In this document: piece after piece, positions 31,201 through 39,618 of the stretch
Numbering within the stretch: the first letter of the stretch is position 1
How the letters are laid out: each line of letters begins with the position of its first letter
Source: an uncultured Eggerthellaceae bacterium
GTDB taxonomy: Bacteria > Actinomycetota > Coriobacteriia > Coriobacteriales > Eggerthellaceae
Length of the DNA: 45,109 nt
Assembly (NCBI GenBank): GCA_910588435.1
Contig: CAJUPL010000014.1
Location: 1-45,109, forward strand
Direction of reading: 5' to 3'
The notes under the pieces: model-generated
Told to the model about the DNA's origin: nothing
The model's database searches: none
What the model saw: the letters and a program-made list of their open reading frames with translations, nothing else
Made by a program: the position numbers and the translations under genes

Positions 31201-31902
31201 GGTGGAATCCTTATCCAGCTGAAGCCAGCCGTTCGGATCAAAGGATATGACGCGCTGATATGAGCCGCCTGCGATCTGGAAGATCTTGAAGTCATCTGGC
31301 ATGTTGTAGCCGACCATCCACTGGGCCTTGCCTTGTGTGGCGGTCTCATACCAGTCATCGTAATAGACGCCGGTATAGATGTTATAGCCAACAAGATTGC
31401 GGCCTGCCCACTCCTTGAATGCAGTGCTACAGCCCTTAGTTGCTGAACCGAAGTCTGAATTGATGGCATCAGCGAGGACGATATGAGCGCATACGACATA
31501 GCGGTCATACGTCATCTCAGATCCGTCATACCACGTTGACGGCCACATATCCGGCTCGAAGTTATCCCCATTCCAAGGGCCACCATACATGACACCCTTG
31601 GCTACCCATTCGTACTCTTGCCCGTCAGCAAAGCCATAATCCTTGCTGTAATAGCCTGCTGGCGGTGAGGGCTTTGATGGGTTCGCACAGATCGCAGGTA
31701 CGCCATCTGTGTACATCTTGGCTGTGAACCAGCCTGAATAATTGATCTGCCCATCTTTCTCAAGATAGACATCACTTGCCGCATACGCCTTCTGGGGCGT
31801 TGCTAGAGCTGCTGCAGGTATCAACAGGAATACCAACAGCATCGACATCAGGAGCCTGAACGCAACGTTCGATGTCTTTAGATCTACTTGCTTCTCTACC
31901 AT
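28237..31902 (-). CDS. LPQTG-anchored thioester/SpaA/VaFE adhesin
   Basis: This 1221-residue protein has a signal peptide (cut after about residue 42, AYA). A thioester-type domain follows (about 50-230, with the Cys in VPAICANPSKPSP). Two SpaA-like domains come next (about 345-450, SLEGAEFTVRYYDGF to ETKAPTGYLL; and 460-595), then four VaFE repeats (about 600-1170, each starting like IGTTATDAADGDK and ending in VAFE-type words). LPQTG (about 1182), a membrane helix and a basic tail finish it. The third VaFE repeat carries an insertion of about 80 residues. Thioester domains can bind host or partner cells covalently. The ATG at 31902 follows GAGGAG by six bases. Confidence 0.9.
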   Translation of the reverse strand: MVEKQVDLKTSNVAFRLLMSMLLVFLLIPAAALATPQKAYAASDVYLEKDGQINYSGWFTAKMYTDGVPAICANPSKPSPPAGYYSKDYGFADGQEYEWVAKGVMYGGPWNGDNFEPDMWPSTWYDGSEMTYDRYVVCAHIVLADAINSDFGSATKGCSTAFKEWAGRNLVGYNIYTGVYYDDWYETATQGKAQWMVGYNMPDDFKIFQIAGGSYQRVISFDPNGWLQLDKDSTNPSITDGNGCYNMEGIQYGVYSDEACTNLKATLTCDTDGVTEKVELLAGTYWVKEIGESTEGSGYAISVDPETATVPSGSTNTMKVYDRPEDDPMALIARKLDTETGKAYPLGNASLEGAEFTVRYYDGFYETVEDAEASGDPTRTWVVKTNASGMAFLNDASKVDGDEYYRLETGEPCLPLGTILIQETKAPTGYLLGEQITELRQIKPQTSVDEVVSFNEKIEKEQVKRGDLEFIKVAENDMNRLAGVPFKLTSDTTGESHILVTDENGYVSTNSAWNSHEQNTNANDNATEEAYDDEHGIWFGQDAEGNKTKPNDELGALPYDTYTLEELPCSKNQAFTLLKIPNIVIKRDKTTIDMGTLDDPVKQNVTLMTTAYDAADLDKYITSDPNAGVHDTVQYMNLAEGDEYVLRATLMYADTGEPVVDADGNAFTGETVFTAEAANGKTSVHIPFDSRVAQGRDVVVYEKLFKKDVEVAKHEDKGDVDQQVRVVEPSIGTTATDAADGDKVIEANDMSVIKDTVRYTNLTPGKEYTMTGRLMQKAIGEDGIVEAKPVVDAEGNEVTGSVTFTPEEENGTVDVEFKLDTTAFEDGTELVAFELLYSADTVIAEHQDPEDEDQTVEVAHPVIGTMATDGEDGDKATVADPEVTIDDEVSYESLVEGATYEIFGVVMDKATGLPLDIKALEPEDEDTIGVGTVSEAAKRESAIKDLWDEVMACFGVEDGKLPSLGTVIDYEAFAKVLEAQSDLAADLVHAKAEFTAPETSGSTHVTFTFDASKWIKADEVTDAVVYELIAKDGKVVAVHADINDEGQTVDIVPSAIGTTLTDAADGDHSVLPSLEAKIVDTVRYENLLPGREYTMVGRLMDKETGKQLYINDKPVEQTVTFTANDVSGEVQVEFIVDTTQLLNKEVVAFESCSKDGIEVAIHADINDEAQTIVVQEGPKGSRLPQTGGDAWRPWVVLAILGAAAVAAGMVEQRVSTRKESE

Positions 31903-32009
31903 TCGCATCTCCTCGCTTCATCGGATGCTCCTGGTATCCCACCCTGATCCATTTCAGCCTGACATGGCAGCGACCCCTTTACTGCTACATGCCAGACTGT
32001 GCAAACAGG

Positions 32010-32582
32010 TTACTTGACCTGCGCCTCTTTTCCCTTGGCTGCCTTCTGCTTGGTCTCCTTTGCGATCTGGGAAGCAGACTCGCTGGCTTCCTTGCCCACA
32101 TCCTTCACAGAAGGTGCCTTCTCGGAATGCTCAACTGCCCACGCCTTGCGCTCATCGCGCATCTTCTGCATGTCGTTGGCGAAATTGGTTGACTCAAGGC
32201 TAATCTCGGTCGTCCCGAAGGACACCCAAGCACCTCGCTCATCCCCCTCAGCCTCCGGATGCTCCCAGCTGCCCTGCTCCTGGCGCAGACGCACCATCCA
32301 GGGCTCTCCGTGGTTGTTTGCAACCGGCATTCCGATGGAGACGTTCTTCGGATCATTCTCCCACTCGCGCACAGAGCGCTCAGGGACTATGAACTTATAG
32401 AATGAAACGTCAGAAACCTCTCCATTAGGTAGTGCAACCTCAGTGTGTGGAGGAAGTGTGAACTCCACATAGGACTTAGAATCCTTCGTCAGGAACTTAC
32501 GCATGGTTGACTGCGCTGTATCCCCCTGGCCGAACTGCTTGGGGATCGTCACGTTAACGTACTGCCTCTGCTCATCTGCCAT
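32010..32582 (-). CDS. Hypothetical protein, 190 residues
   Basis: The family is unrecognised. The start (QYVNVTIPKQFGQGD) and the SYVEFTLPPHTEVALPNG stretch look like a beta-rich domain that accepts many residues of nucleic acid or protein contact. The end (135-190) is a Lys/Ala/Glu-rich helix. It lies between the adhesin and the transfer genes in the same direction. The 118-base gap upstream (32583-32700) has a possible 28-codon frame but nothing stronger. Confidence 0.65.
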   Translation of the reverse strand: MADEQRQYVNVTIPKQFGQGDTAQSTMRKFLTKDSKSYVEFTLPPHTEVALPNGEVSDVSFYKFIVPERSVREWENDPKNVSIGMPVANNHGEPWMVRLRQEQGSWEHPEAEGDERGAWVSFGTTEISLESTNFANDMQKMRDERKAWAVEHSEKAPSVKDVGKEASESASQIAKETKQKAAKGKEAQVK

Positions 32583-32700
32583 TTTCTTTCATCCTTTCGC
32601 TTTTGGTTCTTCGTTGCTGTTAGCTTCTTGTCTCTATCTATCGACGCATCTTCTTTGCTCTCCTCCTTCCTCCTCCTTGAAGATGCGCTTTGATAGCTCT

Positions 32701-33894
32701 TCAAATGCCTCCACGCTCATGGGGCTTTCGCGTTGGTGCTTCCTTGGTCGCATTCAATGCCTTTGCTGATTCCTGGCACTCTTTGCCGATGTCCTTGGCG
32801 CGCTGTTGTGGACGCTCTGTCTCTCTTAGGGACTCGTTTCGCCAGATGTCTTGACCTCTATATGAGATGGATTCGATCACTGGCTCTGGCAATGCATCTC
32901 TCTCTTCCCAGCCATAGCCCTTCCTCTCAAGCGCGCTCTCAAGCTCATATAGCCTCGGCTTGCCAAACTCAAGCTCATGCCTGAATCTCGTCGCATCCAC
33001 CTTTACAGGCTCTTCCAAGGCTTCCCAGTTAGCGACCTTGACAGTCACAGTCTTGGCATCGGAGTCCCTTATCGCTTTGACGGCTTCTACCTTCTGGCCG
33101 TACTTGGCATTGATCTCTGCTGCATGCTTGAAGGCATAGAGCCTCATCTGTTCTATGTTGTTCAGCTGCCCGCCTATGAGGAGGCTCTTCTCATCAATAA
33201 TCTTGTGTGCCATCTGATCCACATCTCCACGCATGGTGGCTAGGATGAAATCTGCTTGCATCTTCCGCTGAGAGCTGATGCACCAATCAAGGTCTAGGAC
33301 ATATGGCAGCTCAAGCTGTCTTGCATCGGATATGCCGTCTGCGAACATCTTGTCTACGATCTGGGTCTTTATGACCTCTTCTTCATCAGACTTGCGTTCC
33401 TTCAAATATTCGCTCCTCAAGGCATCTCTCTGCTCGTCGATGAGGGCCAACATGCGCTCTCCAACCTTTGCGCGCATGGCATCTAGCCTGTCATCATCTG
33501 CATACTCTCCTTTGAGGAGCTTCGTAAGGTAAGGCTTGTCCACTACCAGAAGGTCATCGACAGCGTTGTCATAGATTCCTATGACCTTGATGTCTCTTAT
33601 GTCCGATTTGTTGCTATCTATGAGGCCATTCAGAAGTTGCTCGCTTCGGTCATCACCTGGACAGCAGAACGCATCAATCTGTGCTACGGCGAACAAGCGT
33701 CCTTCTTCATCTACGGGGATCATGAAAGCCATCTCGCTACTGATGTTCGCTGTCTTGGTCTTCCCATGCAGAAGGTCTTTCAGCTCTTGTGACAGCTCTC
33801 TTGGCTGTGCCTCGCCCTCATAGATATCCATTCGAGCCTCAAGCCCCTCAGTAGCGGTGTTCTCCTCTAATCTTGCAACCGTTTCGATAGCCAT
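32701..33894 (-). CDS. Hypothetical protein, 397 residues
   Basis: The family is unrecognised. The first 180 residues look alpha-beta (FMIPVDEEGRLFAVAQIDAF, then VIGIYDNAVDDLLVV). A helical middle contains many charged residues, and the C-terminus is basic. It overlaps the stop of topB by one base (TAATG), so it is coupled to topoisomerase III. Proteins in this place in Gram-positive transfer clusters are often DUF4316/YodL-like, which I cannot confirm here. Confidence 0.68.
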   Translation of the reverse strand: MAIETVARLEENTATEGLEARMDIYEGEAQPRELSQELKDLLHGKTKTANISSEMAFMIPVDEEGRLFAVAQIDAFCCPGDDRSEQLLNGLIDSNKSDIRDIKVIGIYDNAVDDLLVVDKPYLTKLLKGEYADDDRLDAMRAKVGERMLALIDEQRDALRSEYLKERKSDEEEVIKTQIVDKMFADGISDARQLELPYVLDLDWCISSQRKMQADFILATMRGDVDQMAHKIIDEKSLLIGGQLNNIEQMRLYAFKHAAEINAKYGQKVEAVKAIRDSDAKTVTVKVANWEALEEPVKVDATRFRHELEFGKPRLYELESALERKGYGWEERDALPEPVIESISYRGQDIWRNESLRETERPQQRAKDIGKECQESAKALNATKEAPTRKPHERGGI

Positions 33895-36020
33895 TACCTG
33901 GTTCTCCTCCCCTTGCTATTCGGCTTTGCTTGTCGCTTCGTGTTGTTCTTCTCGAATACGGGCTTCACTCCTCCTGTGGAGCTGGCATCCAGGACCAGCC
34001 CGCAGTCGTACTTCTTGCCCGTCTTCTTCGATGTGATTCCCTTGAGCTGGATCTGCTTGCCCTTGAGCAAGCCCTCGGCTTGCTTTTGCGTGAGCGCGCG
34101 CCCTGAGAAGGGCAAGATCTTGAAGCCGCAACCTTCTGTGTCCAGATAGGTGCCGTCTTCTTGCTTCTCAGCCTTGTTCGATGCACATGAATAGGCCTTA
34201 CCCCTGGATACGACCTGATTGCCACACCGGGGACATTTCCCTACTGAGACGCACCCTCCTGAGCCTTGCTTCAGGTTCTGGGCATTAGCCTCCATCTGCC
34301 TTATATCATGCTCTAAGAGAGCATCGAAGCCTTGCAAGAGCTCTTCTTCTGACATATCGAAGGTTCCGACCTTCTTCATGTCTGAGAAGAGCTTCGCTGT
34401 CTCTTCGGCATCGGCTATGCGGCACCCATCAAGCAGGAAGAGGGATATGGCTCCCGGCTCTGTGAGCGTGAGCTTGCCCTTGTCGTTCACAAGCAGGGCC
34501 TTGTCTGACCCATCGCTTATGTCTGCCAAGGTAGATGTGCGAGTTGCACCAGTGCCGACCTCGAATCTCTCAAGACGCTTGGTGAGCCAGGTCAGCGTTG
34601 GCGCTGGCGGGCGCTTGTTCGCGCCCTCGTGAATGTACGGCTCGGCGATCTCTCCGAACTCAGTGCCTTCTGCATCATCTACATCCATCAACGCATCCGC
34701 GTCATACACCTGCTTGTAGCCGGATGCTTTCAGCACGTTCACGGTGCAAACATAGCATTCTCGCCCTTCAAGATGAGCGCTGATCGCATCGAACTCTGCA
34801 TCCTCGGCCAAGATGGCAAGCCATCCTTTGGCAAGGATCTCGTAGATGTCTGCTGCCGCCTTGCCGAAGCGATCAAGCTCATCAAGACTTCCTGGGACCT
34901 TGAGACCTGGCCTATTGGCTCCATGCGCGCCGCCATCCTTGACGTGCGCCTTGCGCGGCTCTCTATGCGTCAGAAGGCTTGCATCCACTCCCACCACGGC
35001 TGCTATGCGCTCTGTTAGCGGCAAGAGCTCTTCGAACTGGTCCGGTGTGACGTGCTTGTCCTCCGTGCGCGGGTATGAGACGTATTCCGCCTCATACATC
35101 TTCTGGTATGTGTCCAACACGCTTTTCGGATCATGCCCGCGCTTTGCCAGGATCGCGCTCATAGTGGCTAGATCCATGAGCCTTGGCGGCGCTTTGCGCT
35201 TGCGCTTGATTCCATCCACGATGACGTTTGAAGGCGCATGCCCATCCAAGCCGCATTCGTCCTTGTCCGCGAAGCGAAGACCCGCCTCTTCTGCATCCTT
35301 GCATGCGAACACGTTCCCGGCATCATCTCTGTAACGGACCTCATAGAAGGGAACGCGCTTGTATTCTGCATAAGCTTTGAGCTGCCTGCCCACCTCAGCC
35401 ACCATCACGGACTTGAGCCTGCCTTGTCGGATCAAGCTGCGATATCCACGCATCCGGGCAAGAAGCGTTGCCTTGCGTGTCAGCTGCATGGAGAGGTAAT
35501 CCCATTTGTCACGCGCAAGAGCCATCCAGAGATCTCCATCTGACTCAGCCGTTATCGGGTCCCGCTCTCGGAACGCCTTGCGAACCGGCTCTGGGGTCTC
35601 ATCTGAATGCCTCATGCGCGAGACGGGACCTCTGTAGCCCACCTCCATGAGGACCTCCCAGGCTAGGAGCTCTCCTTCGCCTGATGGGTCCAGATCCGTT
35701 GCGATCACCACCTCATCCGCTGGTCCGAGCGCACGGATCTGCTTGGCTGCCTCATCGAAGACATCTTTCGTGTCTTCGATGACATGCCGCCTAAAGGCCA
35801 TGAGATGGCGATCCCAGGGCAGATGCTGCATGTCCCACTTCGCATACTCTTCGGCATGCTCTGCAGGCACCTGCTCCTCAGGAGGAACCAGCTCAAGCAG
35901 ATGCCCGAGCAGGTTGATGATCTGATACTGCTGGCCCTCGAAGCTTCCGCTCCTGCCACCTAGCGCCTTCGCGAACTTCGCTGCGGCGGATGGCTTTTCG
36001 CATATGATCAAAGCTGTCAT
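33894..36020 (-). CDS. topB: Type IA topoisomerase (topoisomerase III)
   Basis: This 708-residue enzyme relaxes and decatenates DNA by single-strand passage. LIICEKPSAAAKFAKALGG opens the Toprim domain, and ATDLDPSGEGE gives the acidic metal triad (Asp109, Asp111, Glu115). YVSYPRTED holds the catalytic Tyr316. A C-terminal zinc site (CPRCGNQV and a later pair of Cys) is present, followed by a basic tail. Topoisomerase III is common in Gram-positive conjugative elements, where it probably resolves DNA during transfer or replication. Its start lies two bases after the VirB6-like stop. Confidence 0.94.
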   Translation of the reverse strand: MTALIICEKPSAAAKFAKALGGRSGSFEGQQYQIINLLGHLLELVPPEEQVPAEHAEEYAKWDMQHLPWDRHLMAFRRHVIEDTKDVFDEAAKQIRALGPADEVVIATDLDPSGEGELLAWEVLMEVGYRGPVSRMRHSDETPEPVRKAFRERDPITAESDGDLWMALARDKWDYLSMQLTRKATLLARMRGYRSLIRQGRLKSVMVAEVGRQLKAYAEYKRVPFYEVRYRDDAGNVFACKDAEEAGLRFADKDECGLDGHAPSNVIVDGIKRKRKAPPRLMDLATMSAILAKRGHDPKSVLDTYQKMYEAEYVSYPRTEDKHVTPDQFEELLPLTERIAAVVGVDASLLTHREPRKAHVKDGGAHGANRPGLKVPGSLDELDRFGKAAADIYEILAKGWLAILAEDAEFDAISAHLEGRECYVCTVNVLKASGYKQVYDADALMDVDDAEGTEFGEIAEPYIHEGANKRPPAPTLTWLTKRLERFEVGTGATRTSTLADISDGSDKALLVNDKGKLTLTEPGAISLFLLDGCRIADAEETAKLFSDMKKVGTFDMSEEELLQGFDALLEHDIRQMEANAQNLKQGSGGCVSVGKCPRCGNQVVSRGKAYSCASNKAEKQEDGTYLDTEGCGFKILPFSGRALTQKQAEGLLKGKQIQLKGITSKKTGKKYDCGLVLDASSTGGVKPVFEKNNTKRQAKPNSKGRRTR

Positions 36021-36022
36021 CT

Positions 36023-37066
36023 CTAGCCTCCCAGGATGTCGCGGGCGGTAGAGCCGGACTTGATGAGCGCGAAGATGAGCAGGAGGCAGACGACCAGGAC
36101 CTTCAAAAGGTTCAGTATGGCGTCTATGCCCAAGATGCCGGTGACTCCTGTCATCGTGCCGAAGTCAACGACGGAGGCCACGATGAATGGGAAGGCGATG
36201 ATCACGAAGAGCATGATGGAGCCTGCGATGCAGACGCTTGCAAAGCCCTTAAGAAACCCAATGCCCATCTGGCGCGTCCCGTCAAAGCCCATGAGGGCAA
36301 GCGGGATGGGAGAGAAGGTCATGTACAAGTAGAGCTGGATCGCACGTGCATAGGCCATGAGAAGCGCCACCACGTATGCCAGCATTGCGGCAATGAATGT
36401 GATGAATGTGACTATCAGCGCAACGAAGAAGTCTCCGATGGTCACAGCCCCCATATCCTCTGGTTCCACGAAGGCAATGGAGGAGATGTCTGCGTTCCAG
36501 CCTGGCTGATAGTTGGCGATGTATATGGAGACGTTGTTGAGCACGTCATAGAGAAGCTCACAGAGCTTGTCTGCGTTGCCTACCAGGAAGACGAAGATCG
36601 TATAGAAGACGGCCAGCACCAAGACCTCGCGCACAGAAGGGAAGAACCCTCCCTGCTGATCCATCTTCGATGAGATCTGCACGAGCTGTACGAGCATCAC
36701 GAACGCGAGGATGGTGGCCCCGATGGGCTTGACGATGCCGTTGCAGATATCCGTTGCCATTCGATAGATCGCATTGACGCTGCCGCCGAAGAGGTCCTGC
36801 CAGGAGCCTGTCAGAAGGTCAGTGGCTGAGATCGACTGCAGGATGGAGAATATCCAGGTGAAAAGGGAGTTGACCATCCCACAGAACAGTCCCTTGATCC
36901 AGTCATCTAGTCCCAGCAGGTCTCCGAAGATGGATGCGTGTGCTGGTGTTGGGATGAGAGCCAAGGCTGTCACTCCCACGAGCACCGCTGCTGTAAAGCA
37001 GATCATCGTTTCGCGGTGTGGCGCATGGCATGCAAGCCATGCGCGTGTCTTCATCAAGCCCTCCAT
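36023..37066 (-). CDS. VirB6/TrbL-like conjugation channel protein
   Basis: This 347-residue polytopic protein has a signal-like N-terminus ending near residue 44 (TPAHAS). About six membrane helices follow, including VREVLVLAVFYTIFVFLVG and FFVALIVTFITFIAAMLAYV. This is the layout of VirB6-like inner-membrane channel parts in Gram-positive type IV systems. Its start overlaps the previous stop (TGATG). It lies in the right place in the cluster, downstream of VirB4 and the wall hydrolase. Confidence 0.78.
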   Translation of the reverse strand: MEGLMKTRAWLACHAPHRETMICFTAAVLVGVTALALIPTPAHASIFGDLLGLDDWIKGLFCGMVNSLFTWIFSILQSISATDLLTGSWQDLFGGSVNAIYRMATDICNGIVKPIGATILAFVMLVQLVQISSKMDQQGGFFPSVREVLVLAVFYTIFVFLVGNADKLCELLYDVLNNVSIYIANYQPGWNADISSIAFVEPEDMGAVTIGDFFVALIVTFITFIAAMLAYVVALLMAYARAIQLYLYMTFSPIPLALMGFDGTRQMGIGFLKGFASVCIAGSIMLFVIIAFPFIVASVVDFGTMTGVTGILGIDAILNLLKVLVVCLLLIFALIKSGSTARDILGG

Positions 37067-37953
37067 CAGGCACCTGCCTTGGTGTCTACGGAGAACTCGC
37101 CATACGCCATGTCATACACGACCGTCACACGCGAATTCGCCTGATTGTTCAGCATGAAGGAGGTCTGCAAGAGGTTAGTGTTGTAGTTAACCTCGACCTT
37201 GCCATCCCAGGAGGCTATTGATGCCGTTGGATATGCGATGGCGCACCACTCTGTGAGCTTGCTCTTGAGCTCATCTTGCTTGCCGCCCATGAGCTCAACG
37301 GCCTGAGAGTTGAGGCCCTCTACAGACAACCCCTTAGAGGCCTTCACGCGAAGATAAGAGCTTGAATCTTCGAAGATGTTGGAGCTGACCGTGATCCCAG
37401 GAAGCTCAGAAGACGTGGATGTCTGAGTAATCAGGTGCGCTATCGTTTGCTGTCCATCATCTAGCAGCAAAGACAATGTGACATCATCTGTCTGAACGCG
37501 CTCACCGTTCACACCTGACTCCACGCTGCTAGAGGAATCCACAGCGCTTATAGCATACCTGCGCGGCTCTCCCTTCGCTTGCTCGCCGTTCTTGTACTCA
37601 CAGAAGGAGTCTTCAGTGAAGACCACAGTTGCAGTCTCTTTGCTGGCAGTCCATGTGCTTGCTGCCAAGAGCGCACAGATCTGCTTCTCTTCATCCGAAT
37701 ACCCATCTATGAGAGCCTTCTGCTCATCAGTCAGCTCCCTTGCGTTCTCATCCTCGCTTTGCTCTACAGCATCCCCTCCTTCATCTGCATCAGCTGTCTG
37801 CTCGATCTGCTCTTGCGCTTGCGTTGCATCAGTTGTTGCCGGGCCCTCCTCGCTGCCTCCTTGTGCGCCTTTGAGCGCGAAGGCAGCGACGATGATGGCT
37901 ACTGCAACCGCTATGGCCGCAACGCCTATCGCTATCAATTTCTTCTTGTCCAT
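37066..37953 (-). CDS. Membrane-anchored exported protein of the transfer cluster
   Basis: This 295-residue protein has an N-terminal anchor (5-27) and an acidic Glu/Asp/Gln-rich linker (30-75). An external domain of about 200 residues follows, with beta-rich words such as YLRVKASKGLSV and KVEVNYNTNLLQT. No family is recognised. Its place between a wall hydrolase and a VirB6-like protein fits a VirB8/TcpC-like scaffold, but the fold is not visible from sequence. The start lies 22 bases after the hydrolase stop. Confidence 0.7.
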   Translation of the reverse strand: MDKKKLIAIGVAAIAVAVAIIVAAFALKGAQGGSEEGPATTDATQAQEQIEQTADADEGGDAVEQSEDENARELTDEQKALIDGYSDEEKQICALLAASTWTASKETATVVFTEDSFCEYKNGEQAKGEPRRYAISAVDSSSSVESGVNGERVQTDDVTLSLLLDDGQQTIAHLITQTSTSSELPGITVSSNIFEDSSSYLRVKASKGLSVEGLNSQAVELMGGKQDELKSKLTEWCAIAYPTASIASWDGKVEVNYNTNLLQTSFMLNNQANSRVTVVYDMAYGEFSVDTKAGA

Positions 37954-37975
37954 CTATCCCTCCTTGGTGCGCTCT

Positions 37976-39616
37976 TTAAGCTGCTCTCCTGTAGACGTCG
38001 GTCCATCCGGCATCCCAGAAGCCACCCAGGCAGACCTCTCTGCCTGAGCTGTCTCCTGGCCGTCCGTCATAGTTCTGATGTGCGCCTAGGTTCTGGCCAT
38101 CGCCGTAATAGATCTCTGTATGACGCTGAGGGTTGACCAGGATGTCTCCTGCAACCAGGTCACCCATGCCCGTATAGGGCAGGCGCGAGAAGCCTGCACC
38201 TTCCAAGATCGGCCCCATATTGAATGTGGTGAAGGGAGTGGGCCCTAGCTCGGACCTAGTCCACCCTGCATCCAGAAGCGAGTAATAGACATAGCTTGAG
38301 CAATCCACGTCAGGGTTCCTGTAGCGCTGGTCCATCGAATACCCGTGCGAGTCATCATTGGCTATTGCCATTGCTGCACCCATGTATCCAGCAGAGCCTG
38401 AATGCGTTAGAGCGTCATAGATCCTTTGCGCTGCTGCTACGCGGAGCTGGATCTGTGCCTCTGTGTCTCCTGACATCTCATAGACTTCATGGAACCAGCG
38501 TGTCGCCTGTTCAAGATCATCAATGGAATTGAATCTGTCAAGAAGCCCTGCGAACTCAACACAGAAGAATGAGACCTGCACTTCTGGGTCTCCGCTTGGC
38601 CGTCCGGCCGATGCCGCAAAGCTGACTAGGGCCCTACAGCGCGAAGGATATGTCCACTGGGCTAATCCGTATCCTGCTTTAGGATTTCCTATGAGCTCTG
38701 GCGGATAGTTGTCCTGTTCATAGCAGTCATCTACACCATTGCCATTGCCGTCATAGCAATAGCCGAATCCGTGCTGGACCTGGCGGGAATTGTTCTCACT
38801 CTCACATGCCCAGTTGCCCATGATCGCTGCGATATGCAGATCATCGAAGCCTCTATCCCTGAGCAGGTTCGCAACTATGTTCTCGTTCTCTGAAAGCTCA
38901 GATATGTACTCATCCTCACCGCCATCAATAGCTGCTATCAGCAGCACGAACGCTACGATTGCGGCTAGGATCGCCATGGCTGGCAGCAGCACCGCACTGC
39001 CCATCGCCGCAACTGATCCTCCAGAGCCGCTTGCCATTGCCGTTCCTGCAGCGGCGCTAGCGGCTTTCGTAGAAGCTCCTGCCGCAGCTGCGCCTTCAGC
39101 GCTTGCGCTGGCCGTTCCTGCGGCTGTGCTCATGGCTGCAGGCCTGATGCCACGTTCGAATGCGCTCTTCGCGCCTCCGAACCTCCTGACCACTCCACGT
39201 GCGCGCCTGACGGTGCTTCCGGTCTTGGCGAACCCATCAAGCTCATCGCTTGATGCAGCTTCGCTTTCCACTGCGCCCAGAGCTGCCATCTTCGCTTCTG
39301 CTAGTACCGCAGCTCCTGCACTTTGGTTCGCGACCGCCTTGGCTTCTGAGCTTCGGCGCTTATCCCAAGCCGGTGCTGCACCGCTCTTTGGACCTACGGC
39401 TTTGCTCGTCCTCCTCACATTCGTCGTTGTGCTGCTCGTGCGCTTCGTTTGCAATATGCTCTTCGTGCGCTCCTTCGAATTAGTGACAACACCAGATGCA
39501 GCCGCCTTGCCTGTTCCATGGCGCACCTGGCTATGGCCGATCTCGGCCATCTGCTCAGAGGTCTTCACGTATTCCCCTGCGCGCGCAGCGCGCGTCATGT
39601 CCAGCTCGAAGGGCAT
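37976..39616 (-). CDS. Bifunctional wall hydrolase: phage-type lysozyme plus NlpC/P60
   Basis: This 546-residue protein has a long basic cytoplasmic part (1-200), rich in Ala/Thr, and one membrane helix (about 208-232). A lysozyme-like domain follows (ANLLRDRGFDDLHIAAIMGN, then GYGLAQWTYPSR). The C-terminal NlpC/P60 domain has the Cys in DVDCSSYVYYS (near 438), the His in QRHTEIYYG and the final HQN. It opens the peptidoglycan for the conjugation channel, the VirB1/CwlT role. ATG at 39616 lies two bases after the VirB4 stop. Confidence 0.85.
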   Translation of the reverse strand: MPFELDMTRAARAGEYVKTSEQMAEIGHSQVRHGTGKAAASGVVTNSKERTKSILQTKRTSSTTTNVRRTSKAVGPKSGAAPAWDKRRSSEAKAVANQSAGAAVLAEAKMAALGAVESEAASSDELDGFAKTGSTVRRARGVVRRFGGAKSAFERGIRPAAMSTAAGTASASAEGAAAAGASTKAASAAAGTAMASGSGGSVAAMGSAVLLPAMAILAAIVAFVLLIAAIDGGEDEYISELSENENIVANLLRDRGFDDLHIAAIMGNWACESENNSRQVQHGFGYCYDGNGNGVDDCYEQDNYPPELIGNPKAGYGLAQWTYPSRCRALVSFAASAGRPSGDPEVQVSFFCVEFAGLLDRFNSIDDLEQATRWFHEVYEMSGDTEAQIQLRVAAAQRIYDALTHSGSAGYMGAAMAIANDDSHGYSMDQRYRNPDVDCSSYVYYSLLDAGWTRSELGPTPFTTFNMGPILEGAGFSRLPYTGMGDLVAGDILVNPQRHTEIYYGDGQNLGAHQNYDGRPGDSSGREVCLGGFWDAGWTDVYRRAA

Positions 39617-39618
39617 GC